From Strigamia acuminata (Eukaryota; Arthropoda; Chilopoda; Geophilomorpha; Linotaeniidae), in assembly GCA_949358305.1 (NCBI GenBank), contig OX442317.1:15380491-15444490 (forward strand): a stretch of 64,000 nt of DNA, written 5' to 3'. Positions 1-10,606 of the stretch are shown here, piece by piece. Below the pieces are notes generated by a model. It was not told the origin of the DNA, did not search any database, and saw only the letters and a program-made list of their open reading frames with translations. Made by a program: the position numbers and the translations under genes. How positions within the stretch are numbered: the stretch's first letter is position 1; every line of letters begins with the position of its first letter.

Positions 1-1898
1 CCACCTAATTCTTAGACCCGACGGACCAACTGTTAACCGGCTAAGTCTTCACTAAGGTTGCTGGACTCGCATCTTGCCGCTAAGAACGAACGTGCCCTGT
101 CCTACAACCGCTTATGAACCTCTATTTCTGACTGTGTCCTAAATTCACTTAAGGCTCCAGACCTCTTGTGTGGCCTTCTATGAAACACAGGAACAAAGTG
201 CGAGCTGAAAGCGTGCATAAATAGCACACAACCATTTGCATTATCTGTCTGCCAGAAGGCAAGCAGATATCTCTCTGTGCCTCTCCTTGTGTTGAATAAT
301 CAGCAAAGGCAATAGGCATGCTCTTGCCAAACCTCTTCCTGTGCCACCTGGGCAGCAAGGCAATAGGCTTGGGCCCTTTGAACCTCAGTCCCAGAGTAAA
401 TCCGAGGACCTTGGTTGGCCTACTATGTAATCCATTGTGGGTGGATTACCTAACTGAACTAAAACTAAAACTGAATTATCTAGAAAGCAAATTCGGAAAA
501 CTATCATATGTTATACAGCAGGAGAAATGCGTCTTCGAAGGAGAGAGATGTGTTGTGTTTCCCATTCAAAGCCGAAATTCTACAACATCCTCAAACACCA
601 ACTCTCTCGCTGGATTCGCTGACCAACCATTGCTCCATTAAGTAAACCGGAACTCTGTTCCGCCAATCGCAAATGGCTAAGTGCCAAATGGATGCTCGAA
701 CAAGCAGGTCATCTAATCACTCAAAAACCCGAATCTGTAACTTTACATTTCCTTAAGTGAGCTAACTTTCAATAAAAATAAATTTAAAGACTGTTGAACT
801 GCTGTTAAACTCTACCTATCTAACTAAATTTCAACGTGGTAAAGAATGGGGTTCACAAAAAAGTGCTTCTGCAACCTTAACCTGATCAATTGAGCGCTCT
901 TATACCACTCTCGACCACACAGTGTGCAAGATGGAGACTGCATTCCTTATCATCCAAAGTCTCGCTCTCAAGCATCTGAACCTAAAAGACTGACCCGGAT
1001 GGCGGTCATTACACCCCCAGTCCTAACTCACTGTGCAGCAACAAACTCGCAAAAAAGGAAGGTAATCACCCAACTGAACCACAAGCGCCCTCGCAAAGAC
1101 GCTTGGAGGCTGCAAACTTAACAAACATTTTTTCCCCAAACTCTGGAAACTAACATATATTTAAAAGGTTAAAATCAAGAAGAAGTGACGATCCCAGCAA
1201 TGTACCCAAACATCTTAACAAATTTTTGACGCATAAAGCGAAAATTTGGCCTGTTTAAAACAGTCTTTCGGTACTAATTTCCAAAAAATAACCGAAAAAA
1301 TCGAGCTTACTCTATTCACAAGCCATCGGTACAACAAACTAGAAGTGGGAACGTCTACAAATTCTTAGCAATAACTTCTCTTCATTTTACAAAAACTAAA
1401 CGAGAATAAATGGAAAACTGATTCCTTAATTTCCGCTTTCTTAAATAAGCGGTTAAAGTGGCTTCAAACTATAGTATCTTGCTTTAACCTGCGCACAGAT
1501 TCTACTCAAAAAATACCCGCACTAAAACCTGCTTAAAATTAACTAGACAATGCGAAAGTCCCCCAAAAACATAATCAAAACACTTCTACATGTGGTCAGA
1601 TCCCACTGAAAGGCTGGCGGACGAGCACGGTGGCCACTGAGGCAAAATCCCTCGCCTCCATTCTCCTACACAACCCAAATTAGCAGGCTGAGTGTCTCAA
1701 GGGAGAAGGAGCGACCACTCGTTTGCATCAACCGAAAGAACAAGCAAACGAGCGCGGGACCTTTATCACTGGCCTCAACCAAGGCCAATCTGCCGTCCGG
1801 CAATCCCCCAGTTTACAAAACGGACTGACAACAAACTTAATCCAATTCTTAATGACTAACAAGAAATTCGTAAGCCTAATAAATTTCCTTAGCTTAAA

Positions 1899-2411
1899 CT
1901 ACTGACAAAGGCAAACAGAATTTAATTTTCCAAGGAGGCGGCTTGACTCTTTGCTGCAGTCAAACGACCACCGTCCAGCTGCTTGAGCTCTTCTTGGCTG
2001 GCGATGTGGTTCATCTTTCCTGACTGGCACTCTTTCTCTCAACCTTGGGTCTTGTGTTCTCAAACTTGGGCCCGAACTGTGGGCTCCCTTGCAAAGACGA
2101 GACTTTGCCAACAAGTTGCTTTCTCCTTTGCCCTGATGGCCGACGTCTATCTTCTCGTACAGCTGGGCGTCAGCGCTCAGTTGACGGGAGCTTGACTTGT
2201 CCCTTGACCTGTCTGCTTGCATCAGAAACCAGCATGCTCTGTGGACTGTTGAGGCGCCGTGCATGTGTGGATCCATCACACTCAATGGGTTGAGAACCCA
2301 GCTTTGCCGTACACGACGAACTCTCTCTCGAGGCACCGGAGACCACTCGCTGACCATGCACCTGTCGGGACTTCTATGGCTCGAAGACATCGGCATTATC
2401 CTGCCCAACAT
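1899..2411 (-). CDS. 170-codon ORF at the position gag normally occupies in element C1
   Basis: Product unrecognised. The ORF is rich in Arg, Ser and Pro, with no zinc knuckle and no DUF1759-like segment. In the sense direction it starts about 470 nt after the leader decamer ACACAACGCA. In elements A, F and G the gag ATG lies 520-550 nt after that decamer, so this ORF sits close to the gag slot. A 3'-splice-like CTGTCAG lies just upstream. The C2 copy (46769-47281) has the same length and differs by one residue. That similarity reflects recent common origin and does not prove selection. It may be a degenerate gag start, a captured sequence or a chance ORF. Confidence 0.3.
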   Translation of the reverse strand: MLGRIMPMSSSHRSPDRCMVSEWSPVPRERVRRVRQSWVLNPLSVMDPHMHGASTVHRACWFLMQADRSRDKSSSRQLSADAQLYEKIDVGHQGKGESNLLAKSRLCKGAHSSGPSLRTQDPRLRERVPVRKDEPHRQPRRAQAAGRWSFDCSKESSRLLGKLNSVCLCQ

Positions 2412-2677
2412 GACCGACTCTTGTGTGATCTGCTGACAGGTAAGTGAACACTTAAACTAACTTAAATTCAAACAAAAAACTCTTGGAAAATAAATCCCTG
2501 AGAAAATTCTGAGCGCACAATTACTCAGACTAACTATAACTAATCTCTTTCTAAATTACAAGTAAACTATTTCTTTTTACAAGTAAAACTCAAAAAAATA
2601 AATTAATCCCTGTTTACAAATTTTTCACAAAAAATCGTGCAAACTATAGACTAATCTAGCTAAAAACTCTTGTTCCC

Positions 2678-2877
2678 CTGCTTTTGCAGTTATAATGGAA
2701 CCAAAAACTTAGAAATATAACACTTAAAATTCAAATGCATACTCAAAACTCCCCCAAAAGAAAACACAAATAAATGCCCACAAATTCTTTGGGTATTTCC
2801 CAAGAAAAATCGCAAAAAACACTTGACTTTCAGTGTTCATCTTCAAACTCGGTGATCTGTTGCTCATTGCGTTGTGT
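2678..2877 (-). other. Shared leader signals of C1 (decamer plus hairpin)
   Basis: In the sense direction ACACAACGCA occupies 2877-2868. A CTGC-AAAA-GCAG hairpin followed by GGGGA lies at 2689-2678, 188 nt downstream. The same pair, similarly spaced, occurs in elements A (13191 to 13004), C2 (46301 to 46500) and F (58489 to 58300). The decamer alone occurs in B and G. Confidence 0.6.
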
Positions 2878-2923
2878 CTTTTTAACTTGACCCAAGACAT
2901 CAGTGGCCACTTCCAGGTGACTC

Positions 2924-3247
2924 TCAGCTGCACACACTTGACTGGAAATGAAGGCGGAACCAGCCGCTAACTGCACAAACCGTCCTGTGAGCACAAAACT
3001 CCTGAATCGCCTGATGAGTGTCCAAACGCCTCGCTTCATGCGCGCTGATCAAACGTGCACGAAATCCTCGGTTCTGGAACCAAATCGCCGAAATCCTGGG
3101 GTCACGGTACCAAAAAACGACTTCTCTGTAGCGCGCAACCTCAGCTAACAGGGGAAGTGGTCGGAATTCTACGAAGGTAACCGTTTGGTTACGCCTCCGC
3201 GGTCGTATAGTGGAAAATCCAGCAGCGAACACCGTTAGGCTTAGCAA
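2924..3247 (-). CDS. 107-codon ORF running from the C1 LTR across the PBS
   Basis: The ORF begins in the last 120 bp of the LTR and reads through the primer-binding site, which it translates as WYRD. It stops 200 nt into the leader. C2 has the same ORF at 45931-46254 with one change. The unrelated-length B ORF (41662-42255) crosses its PBS in the same frame. No domain is recognised. It could be a chance ORF over a constrained non-coding region. Confidence 0.15.
   Translation of the reverse strand: MLSLTVFAAGFSTIRPRRRNQTVTFVEFRPLPLLAEVARYREVVFWYRDPRISAIWFQNRGFRARLISAHEARRLDTHQAIQEFCAHRTVCAVSGWFRLHFQSSVCS
3095..3112 (-). other. Primer-binding site of C1
   Basis: Sense sequence TGGTACCGTGACCCCAGG, 14 nt inside the 5' LTR end. 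TGG is complementary to the CCA tail of a tRNA. The core TGGTACCGT recurs after the 5' LTRs of A, B2, C2 and G. It resembles a tRNA-His complement but differs at position 5, so I do not name the tRNA. Confidence 0.7.
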
Positions 3248-4547
3248 AAAGGCTTAGTAAAAAGGCTTAGCTTTCATGTAGAAGATGCGATATGAAACTC
3301 AGCTCTATTGTTGGGCAAATAAATGCGGATCCATGGAGGAGAAGAGTGAGCTAAGTTCTCTACTCACACTTCATGTTGATTAGCAGGTTAGAAAATATCC
3401 AGACAAACTCTTTAAGGAAAAAGAAAGTAACGACCTGTTTATTCTAATCCTGCATGACAACAGATAACAACTATGACTGCTTCTTCTAGCTACAGTCTAC
3501 AACAACTGCTTGGCAACAAGCGCCCTTAGCAACCAACAACAATCGGATATAAAAGAACAATGCCGATCACAACCCAAAGAGGGCGCTTACGAATTACATT
3601 CATAAATATAACAGCTTAAAAACTATGTACATTTGCTTTCAATCAGAAATAAATTCAGATAAAAATACAAAACAATAAAAGCAAGTCAAACTTAACTTAA
3701 TACATCCTTGACAAGTAACAGAGCAGCAAATAAATACACAATCAAAAGTAATATTGCTTTAACAACACTAATCTCTGTACTTGAGTACAAACTTAAGTAA
3801 AACCTAACAAATGTACAGTGAAAACATATTCAAATACCAACAAGGTATTAGTAAATAACTACAACAATAATGCTAACTTCCAGAGTGATATAAACAACTT
3901 TGCTAAGATGCAAAGCGAACCGCTCCTATACCCAAAATGGCGGACGCATACTAACTAACTGACGTGCACGGGTGCAGAAACGAGCTAAACAAGCTTCCAG
4001 GGGACGTCCAAGGCAAGTACAACAGCGCAGGGACTTCCAACCAAGTACTGGGACAATGCAGAGAAGCTAAACGATGCATTTCCAATCCATTCTCTGTCCC
4101 GTACGCTTATCCAATGCGCTGAAGACTGCACTACCACTCAGGACGTCCCAAGAACTCTCGTTTCTGACCGTCCAACGTCTCAGGAGGACATCAAAGCACT
4201 AGAAATATCAAACAAAGGTCAATAACATCTCAAACAAAAGTAAAAACCCCTTTAAAACTAACAATTCACATAAAAGAAGTTAAACCACTAAAACACAAAT
4301 TACTAAAACAATCACAAATGACTAAAGACAAATCCCTTGACCATTCCAGATGCGACTGACAGCATGACTACATCCAAGAAATTCCTGGAGTAAAACCACT
4401 GAACTGGCAGATAACTGGACGTCTCAGACATGTCCTAAAACTCTTGTAATAAAATCCAGAAACTAAATTAAAGAATAATTCTTCCTGTCTGATACTAAAA
4501 ACGTAAACTCTTCATCTCCTAATTTTTGTTGCGTCCTGCTCGCAACA
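3127..4547 (-). repeat. 5' LTR of element C1
   Basis: 1421 bp, the same length as both C2 LTRs. In the sense direction it starts TGTTGC(n9)GCAACA and ends GCGCGCTACA, giving TG...CA ends. AATAAA occurs in the sense strand. The inserted position is within B1, directly after sense CCAAAG. In B2 the matching CCAAAG is followed by a further 77 bp before C2 begins. Confidence 0.9.
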
Positions 4548-6439
4548 CTTTGGTATATTAGGTATGGGAGAGTATCTTTTTTGTTTGCTTAATTTTCTGT
4601 ATATGTAAAGTAGAATTCTGTGTAACAACCTCAGAAAGGTGTTTTTGATTTCCTATCTTATCAAGATCTGCAACTGATGCAAGATTCAAGCACTCCATTG
4701 ACGTACACCATCCAGTTCTGGCGTTTAGATTATCAAGCATTGTCTAAATATCATAAAATTAGTTTAATGAAAATGACAGAATTAGTTTCGGAAACCGAAT
4801 TCAAGAGTGATGGGTCGTATTCTTTGTTAGTCTATCTGTTTTTCAAATGTAAGAAGGAGTTTTTTATTATTCTGTATCTATCAAGGTTAAGTGCAATTAT
4901 CTCAAATCAAAAAAAAACAATTAGAGGATTATTGCGAAACAGCTCAATGGGGAGATCAATAAACCTGATTCTATTTATGTGTCCAGCTTTGGACCAAAGT
5001 GGTTATATATTATTGATCGGTTAGCTTGTAAATGAAGAGCATTTCCAATAGGAACATGAACTTCCGGTTCTTTAATAATTTCAACTATCCAAATTGAAAT
5101 ATGTACTGTATGTTAGAGAGAGATTCATGATAAGAGAGTCACGATGAGGGGTAGTAAGTGTAAGTTTTCTTCAACCAAGAGGTTGCTTAATCAAGTCAGC
5201 TAAGAGTTCTCGGACCTCAGAATTCCCCCCTCGAGGAATGCCTGTCTTTATGGATTGTTTATTTGGATTTCTTTCGGAAAAGAAAATCCCTATCAGTTTC
5301 TTTGGATCTCTTTCGGAAAAGAAAATCCCTATCATGATGCTACCTGGAATTAAGAATTCCCGAAAGGCTTTGTGTTCTTAGCTTGAATGTGTACAATGAT
5401 GACAACTCAAATTGTCGAGTCATTGACTTCTTCTTTCCTTAGTTGGAAGACTATCTGATTTGACTATTTTCGGAAAGATATAGTAAATCCTATGTGTTGT
5501 GTTCTGTCCTCTATATAGTGTATTTGGCCGACTGACAGATCAAAGTCGGGAAAGATCTCATATAACTTTGGACTAACTCAGTAAATCGCTAAGATTATAA
5601 GTAAATTTCTGCTAATTCTTAATTAACACCACTCTCTTTTGACGGAACGAATTGAATAACCCGTAAATAAATTTCAATCGAAGGTAAGAAAACTTTTCGA
5701 GACGAATGACGTATCAAATTCAAAACAAACTCGAATAAACGAACGGGTAGCTAATCCTCCGGATAATCTCGAAGCAAAGAATTATGTCCTTAATCATCTT
5801 AAAGTCAACTAAATTAAAGTGTCGTCTGCATTTCTCGAATAATTGCGTCCAAAAATCAAGAAACCTCGAATTAAAAGAATCGAAATATCGTCGAATCGTA
5901 AAATTGAAAGAAACAAAACCGAAAATCAATTCTTCAATTTCGAGTTGACACTCCTTCTGCAAAGAAATATCTTGAGCAAAACAAAACTTCCATCACTGTC
6001 TGCTTAAGAAACGATCCATTTATTCTCTAAGCTCGATCCTCACAGTAGACATATTTGTTTTGATTTCTCTTTGAATGAAATCCTATCGATGTATCACCAT
6101 TCGGAAATCGGTCTTTGATACATCCTCACGAAAATTTAACGTATAACTTTCGTTTTCTCAATTGTGGGGAACTGACTGACTAATACTCATGTCCTTTATT
6201 AAAACTCTCGTAAGTTTTCTAAATATTCCCGGTAATTTATTCGTAATTTTTCAGGAAAAAGTACGAATAATTCTTCTAAGTGTCTGATAACTACGACAAG
6301 AAAGAAAAAAGACCTAAAAGAGTCGAAATTGTAATCGCAACCAATCTTAACTAACAACGAATCATCCTAAGTCGCTATTAAGGTGAATGAACCAATGAAT
6401 TCTACACGAAAGCTAAGGATTTCAGACAAACCTAGTCTC
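4548..6439 (-). mobile_element. Element B1 internal region, distal part
   Basis: Non-coding body of family B, matching reversed 42,660-44,555 of B2 almost base for base. An 80-codon ORF at 5720-5962 is repeated unchanged at 43137-43379 but has no recognised domain. Positions 6436-6439 (TCTC) are one copy of the target duplication made by element A. I see no gene here. Confidence 0.85.
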
Positions 6440-7345
6440 TGTTGCTGTCACGCGCAACAGGCCAGGACGGGGAAAAGAAGACGCTTGATGAAGCTCAAAC
6501 AAATCCCAGAGGCAATGGCGGCGATATCAAAGATGGCGGTATAGTGGTTGTGTAAACGTGCTGTGCGACTCCAAAACGAGGTCGGGCCCAACCACGGCAA
6601 TTTAGGGTTAAGGAAATGGTCGAATTGTCGGAATCAACTCACAAAGTGGCGGCCAATAGGAAGAGAGAATGTCCCTGGCTCTCTACTCACTACACATCAT
6701 GTATGCAGAAGAAATAGACCAGTATGGGGAAGAAAACAGCAGTTTTAATCCAAAGTGAAAGAGAGGAGGAAAAAACTCAACCTTTAGGGTTAAGTTTCAA
6801 CACGACAAGACTCACGCGCTCATTGTTAGGCGCGCGACAATAGACAAAGGCAAAATGAGCAAGATGCATCAGTTACATTGAAATAAAAGCTTATAAATAA
6901 CAGATGCACTCAGGCAAAGAACACTCTGGCCTGAGAGGCCCAAAACTAAACCTCAGACACAGCTCAAATCATTAACAGGCATGAGCAGTGTCACCTAAAT
7001 CAAATAACACTTGCCAACAAGGCATATCAATAACAATCCCTAATTACAAAGCAGGCCAAAAGATGACGCTCAAACACGGGAGGCCAAAACCTTATACACA
7101 CGTAAAGAAAACGCTCAAAGCGCTGCTAAAACTTAAACTTAAGGCAGCGACGAGTTGGCATGGCAACGCAGCTTGTCCAGACGTTCAAGACAAAGAAATC
7201 AGTGCAGGTAAGTGCTCCAATTTCCCGGCGATAATGCTAGAAAATACTGAAATCAGACAAAAAGGTTAGTAGAAAATTGCAGACACTTTCTGCCCAAAAG
7301 ACCAAAGAAGAACCGCTAATAAATCCATCGCGGTTGCTAGCAACA
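6440..7345 (-). repeat. 3' LTR of element A
   Basis: 906 bp, matching 13454-14359. Ends form a short inverted repeat TGTTGCT/AGCAACA. In the sense direction I see no convincing polypurine tract just before it; the preceding sequence is mixed and GC-rich, which is unusual for this class. Confidence 0.95.
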
Positions 7346-7399
7346 GCGTCTTGCCGGCGGGAAGAAGACGACGCCGGAAGAACTGCGACTAAAAAGACG

Positions 7400-10300
7400 T
7401 CAATCTAATTCAAGCACACGTATGTGCTTTACGGAACGGAGAAATTGTTTTCCCTCAGCGGAGGTGACCCGTACGACACGGATAATGCCGTCGCTACCAG
7501 GATACACGACGTCAATTCGCGCTAAAGGCCAGAAATATGGGTTCGACCCCACTTTTTCGAGTAGAACAATTTGACCGACCTCCGGATTCCGTGGGTGTCG
7601 ATCTCCTTTAACTTCGTGAAAATTGCGTAATTGCTTGAGGTAGCTTTCCTTCCACAAGTGCCAGAACTCCCACAAGGCGAGTCTGCGCTTGTGGTCAAGC
7701 CGTTTCAAGTCCTTTCGCCGGATGGCGTGCACTGGGCGATTAATAACGTATTTGGGAGCACCACCTGTTAGGAAATTCTCCGGACTCAATATCCGCCCAC
7801 CGTCCACCTCTTCGTGGACATAAGAAAGAGGACGGGAGTTAAGCACAGAGCTTATCTCCGCCACTAGAGTCTGCAGGGACTCCAGGTCAATGGTCTGACG
7901 TAATAGGGTCTTACGTAGTTTGTCCTTCACGGACCGTACTAATCTCTCCCAGGCCCCACCCGCCCAGGGGGATAAGGAGGGAATGAAACTCCAGAGGACT
8001 CGCTTCTCGGAGAGAAGCGTCCGCATCCCATCTTTGGCAACCAACTTCCCCCAAGATTGTATCTCTTGGGCTCCTCGAGAAAAAGTCTTGGAGTTATCCG
8101 AGAAAACTTTCGCCGGATAACCAAACCGGGCTGCGAACCTTCGAAAAGCGAGCACGAACTTCTCTACTGAGAGGTTCTCCGATACTTCCAGATGGACACT
8201 ACGCGTAACTAGACAGGTAAAAAACAGTATATAGGCCTTAGAAGCCTTGCGTCCGCTCCCTAGCGTAACCGGGCCTAAATGGTCAATGCCGGTGTGCTGG
8301 AATGGGGCAGCGGGCGTTACACGCTCTGGCGGCGGATCGCCTGTAGGCGGGTCCTCGCGCATCAGCTTTTCTTTCTTGCAAACAAGACAGTTGCGCAGGA
8401 CCGACTGCACAGTTCGGCGACCGCGTATTATCCAAAAACGGTTTCGGACACGATAAAGCGTCTCACTTAAATCCCCGTGCAGAAGCGCGGCGTGCTCCCG
8501 ACGGATAAGTAGACGGGTCACCCAACTACTTGGGTGTAGCAAAATTGGGTAGACTTCATCAAATGGAAGAAACGATTTGGCGAGGCGACTTCTAAGCCGT
8601 AGCAAACCGAACTCATCCAAAAATAAGTCGAAATTTCGGAGGGGGGATGACTTTTCAACGTCTTCCTTGCTTTCTACTGCTATGCATTCTGCGGAGAAGT
8701 GCATGCGTTGCGACCAGTAGATCAGCTTCCGTTCCGCTTCCTCCAATTCATACACATTTAATTCCTTCGCGGGCGCAGGAAAACGCCACCGGCGAATTAA
8801 AGCGAGAACGCGAGTCAGGCGATTGAACGAGCTGTATCGTCGAAAAAACGAGTCGAGAAAGTCATCATGAAGTGTCACTGCAGAAGAGACAAGCTTCTCT
8901 TCTTCTTTGGGAAGGACCACCTGAGTTGTGTCAACCTGGTCGAACTCCTTAGGGTCGGGACCATTCCACCAAAGGTGACTACCAATCAGAGTTGGTACGT
9001 CGCAAGGACGTGTCAAAATATCGGCGGGATTCTTTGCAGTTGGGACGTATGACCACTGGTCCACACTCGACTTGTCGAGGATCTCGGCGACTCGATTCGA
9101 AACGTAGGGTTTCCAACGATTCTTTTCCGATCGGATCCACCCCAACGCAACCATAGAATCTGTGAAAAACTTTACACTGGTGATAGGAAAATCAGGTAAA
9201 AAGTCTGTCTTAATGTATTCGAGCATGCGAACACTGATCACTGTAGCGGTTAGCTCAAGACGGGGAAGCGTTAACTTATCTAGCGGGGCAATCCTACTCT
9301 TGCCGACAAGAAGCCGACTTACACCGGATGCGTTCCGGATGTAAACCGCGCAGCCATAGGCTTTTGGACTTGCGTCGCAATACACTTCTAAACTTAGCCC
9401 TTCACCAGAATAAGTACCCACCCATCTTTGCACCTTGACTCCCTTCAGATGTTGAAGGTCTGCATACCAACGAGCAACCTGAGCGCGGTCGTTGTCCGGT
9501 AGCACTCGGTCCCAGGCGAAAGCTCGGCCCCAGAAGCTCTGCATCAGCAACTTCATCGGTAAAACGATCGCGGCCAGGAACCCCAACGGGTCAAAGAGAG
9601 ACGCAACAAGTGAGAGGACTCCCCGCCTAGTGCAAGGAACCTCATCAAACTCGGGAACTCTGAAAAGAATTGCATCTTGCTGGACGTCCCAGAGAATGCC
9701 CAGCATTTTGATAACGCCGAGATTCTCGAACGAATCAGCACGCATATGGAACCCTTCCTCTCTTAGGGAACCAAAGACTTCACCATTCGACGCAGCCCAC
9801 TTAACGAGCGGTAACTTTGCGGCGTCGAGAATATTGCGTAAATTCAAGCAATGAGCAACGGCTGCTGGCGGACGATCTGCGCCGGACGTAAGGTCATCCA
9901 TGAAGATACCCTTGTCGAGAGCATCCGCCTCTTTCGGGTGTGAGGCAGCATGAAGTTGCCCTTGCGCACGAATGGTAGCGCAAAGTAAAAATGGGGACGA
10001 GTTTACCCCGAACGGAACCACCGTCATCCGTAGGACAACCATGTTGTCCCACAGGTTTCGCCACGAATACACGTCGGCGAAATATCCATCCGCCACCCAA
10101 AGAAAGCGCAAGAAATTGCGGTGTTTCGGATCGATGGATACTTGCAAAAAAGCCTGTTTGATGTCTGCAATGATAGCAATGCACATCAAACGAAACCTGA
10201 TCAAAACCCGGATGATATCGGGATTGAGAGACGGTCCTGGGTATAAACAGTCATTGAGCGACCGTGCGCCCTTCTTTGAAGAAGAGGCGTTAAAAACGAC

Positions 10301-10606
10301 CCTAAATTTTGTGGTCTCACGGTCCTCCTTAATTACCGGGTGATGTGGGATATTGTAAACCCCTTCTGTCCAGAAACGTTCGGCCGGAGGAACCACCTCA
10401 GCGTGATCCTCGCGAACATATGCCCACATAGCATCGTGATAGCGTTTCTTGTGGTCGTCACTCGCATCTATGCGCTTTAGCGTGTTGGAAAGCTGCGTGA
10501 CTGCCAGCTCCCAGTTGGACTCAAGTCCGGTAACATGCTCATTAAAAGGTAAGCGTACCTGGTAACGACCATCTTCGAGGCGAACAGTGGACTGTTCGAA
10601 TCGATC
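7400..10606 (-). CDS. pol: Element A pol: reverse transcriptase, RNase H, integrase
   Basis: The region downstream of the TGA that ends gag-protease, in the same frame and with no other stop. The first Met is at 10429, and residues below count from it. RT: first catalytic Asp in ADIKQAF (about 89) and the FMDDL active site (about 177). RNase H: CDASPKAYG (about 351), LELTA and TDSM. An integrase zinc-binding region precedes the core (about 640-690). Integrase triad: TGIDHLGP (D716), SDNSK (D778) and GGAWERLV (E828). A C-terminal stretch typical of Pao integrases (DUF5641-like) ends at VLELD. These order and motifs are BEL/Pao. The protein copies element RNA and integrates the DNA. Without readthrough of the TGA it would have to be made separately. 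Confidence 0.95.
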   Translation of the reverse strand, partial: DRFEQSTVRLEDGRYQVRLPFNEHVTGLESNWELAVTQLSNTLKRIDASDDHKKRYHDAMWAYVREDHAEVVPPAERFWTEGVYNIPHHPVIKEDRETTKFRVVFNASSSKKGARSLNDCLYPGPSLNPDIIRVLIRFRLMCIAIIADIKQAFLQVSIDPKHRNFLRFLWVADGYFADVYSWRNLWDNMVVLRMTVVPFGVNSSPFLLCATIRAQGQLHAASHPKEADALDKGIFMDDLTSGADRPPAAVAHCLNLRNILDAAKLPLVKWAASNGEVFGSLREEGFHMRADSFENLGVIKMLGILWDVQQDAILFRVPEFDEVPCTRRGVLSLVASLFDPLGFLAAIVLPMKLLMQSFWGRAFAWDRVLPDNDRAQVARWYADLQHLKGVKVQRWVGTYSGEGLSLEVYCDASPKAYGCAVYIRNASGVSRLLVGKSRIAPLDKLTLPRLELTATVISVRMLEYIKTDFLPDFPITSVKFFTDSMVALGWIRSEKNRWKPYVSNRVAEILDKSSVDQWSYVPTAKNPADILTRPCDVPTLIGSHLWWNGPDPKEFDQVDTTQVVLPKEEEKLVSSAVTLHDDFLDSFFRRYSSFNRLTRVLALIRRWRFPAPAKELNVYELEEAERKLIYWSQRMHFSAECIAVESKEDVEKSSPLRNFDLFLDEFGLLRLRSRLAKSFLPFDEVYPILLHPSSWVTRLLIRREHAALLHGDLSETLYRVRNRFWIIRGRRTVQSVLRNCLVCKKEKLMREDPPTGDPPPERVTPAAPFQHTGIDHLGPVTLGSGRKASKAYILFFTCLVTRSVHLEVSENLSVEKFVLAFRRFAARFGYPAKVFSDNSKTFSRGAQEIQSWGKLVAKDGMRTLLSEKRVLWSFIPSLSPWAGGAWERLVRSVKDKLRKTLLRQTIDLESLQTLVAEISSVLNSRPLSYVHEEVDGGRILSPENFLTGGAPKYVINRPVHAIRRKDLKRLDHKRRLALWEFWHLWKESYLKQLRNFHEVKGDRHPRNPEVGQIVLLEKVGSNPYFWPLARIDVVYPGSDGIIRVVRVTSAEGKQFLRSVKHIRVLELD

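Larger units (their letters stand above)
1..3126 (-). mobile_element. Element C1, internal region (truncated by window start)
   Basis: This is the internal part of a non-autonomous LTR element read on the minus strand. It is almost identical, reversed, to 46052-49190 of complete element C2. It holds the primer-binding site, leader signals and two modest ORFs described separately. No reverse transcriptase, protease or integrase motif is visible. Outside those ORFs, 1-1898 and 2412-2677 are AT-rich with no gene I can support. The 3' LTR lies beyond the window, so its target duplication cannot be checked. Confidence 0.85.

Noticed and set aside
6548-7269. Short plus-strand ORFs in the family-A LTRs (66 and 93 codons), repeated at 13562, 14002 and 38245
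   Set aside because: They recur only because the LTR recurs, lie antisense to the element and show non-synonymous changes at the few LTR differences.
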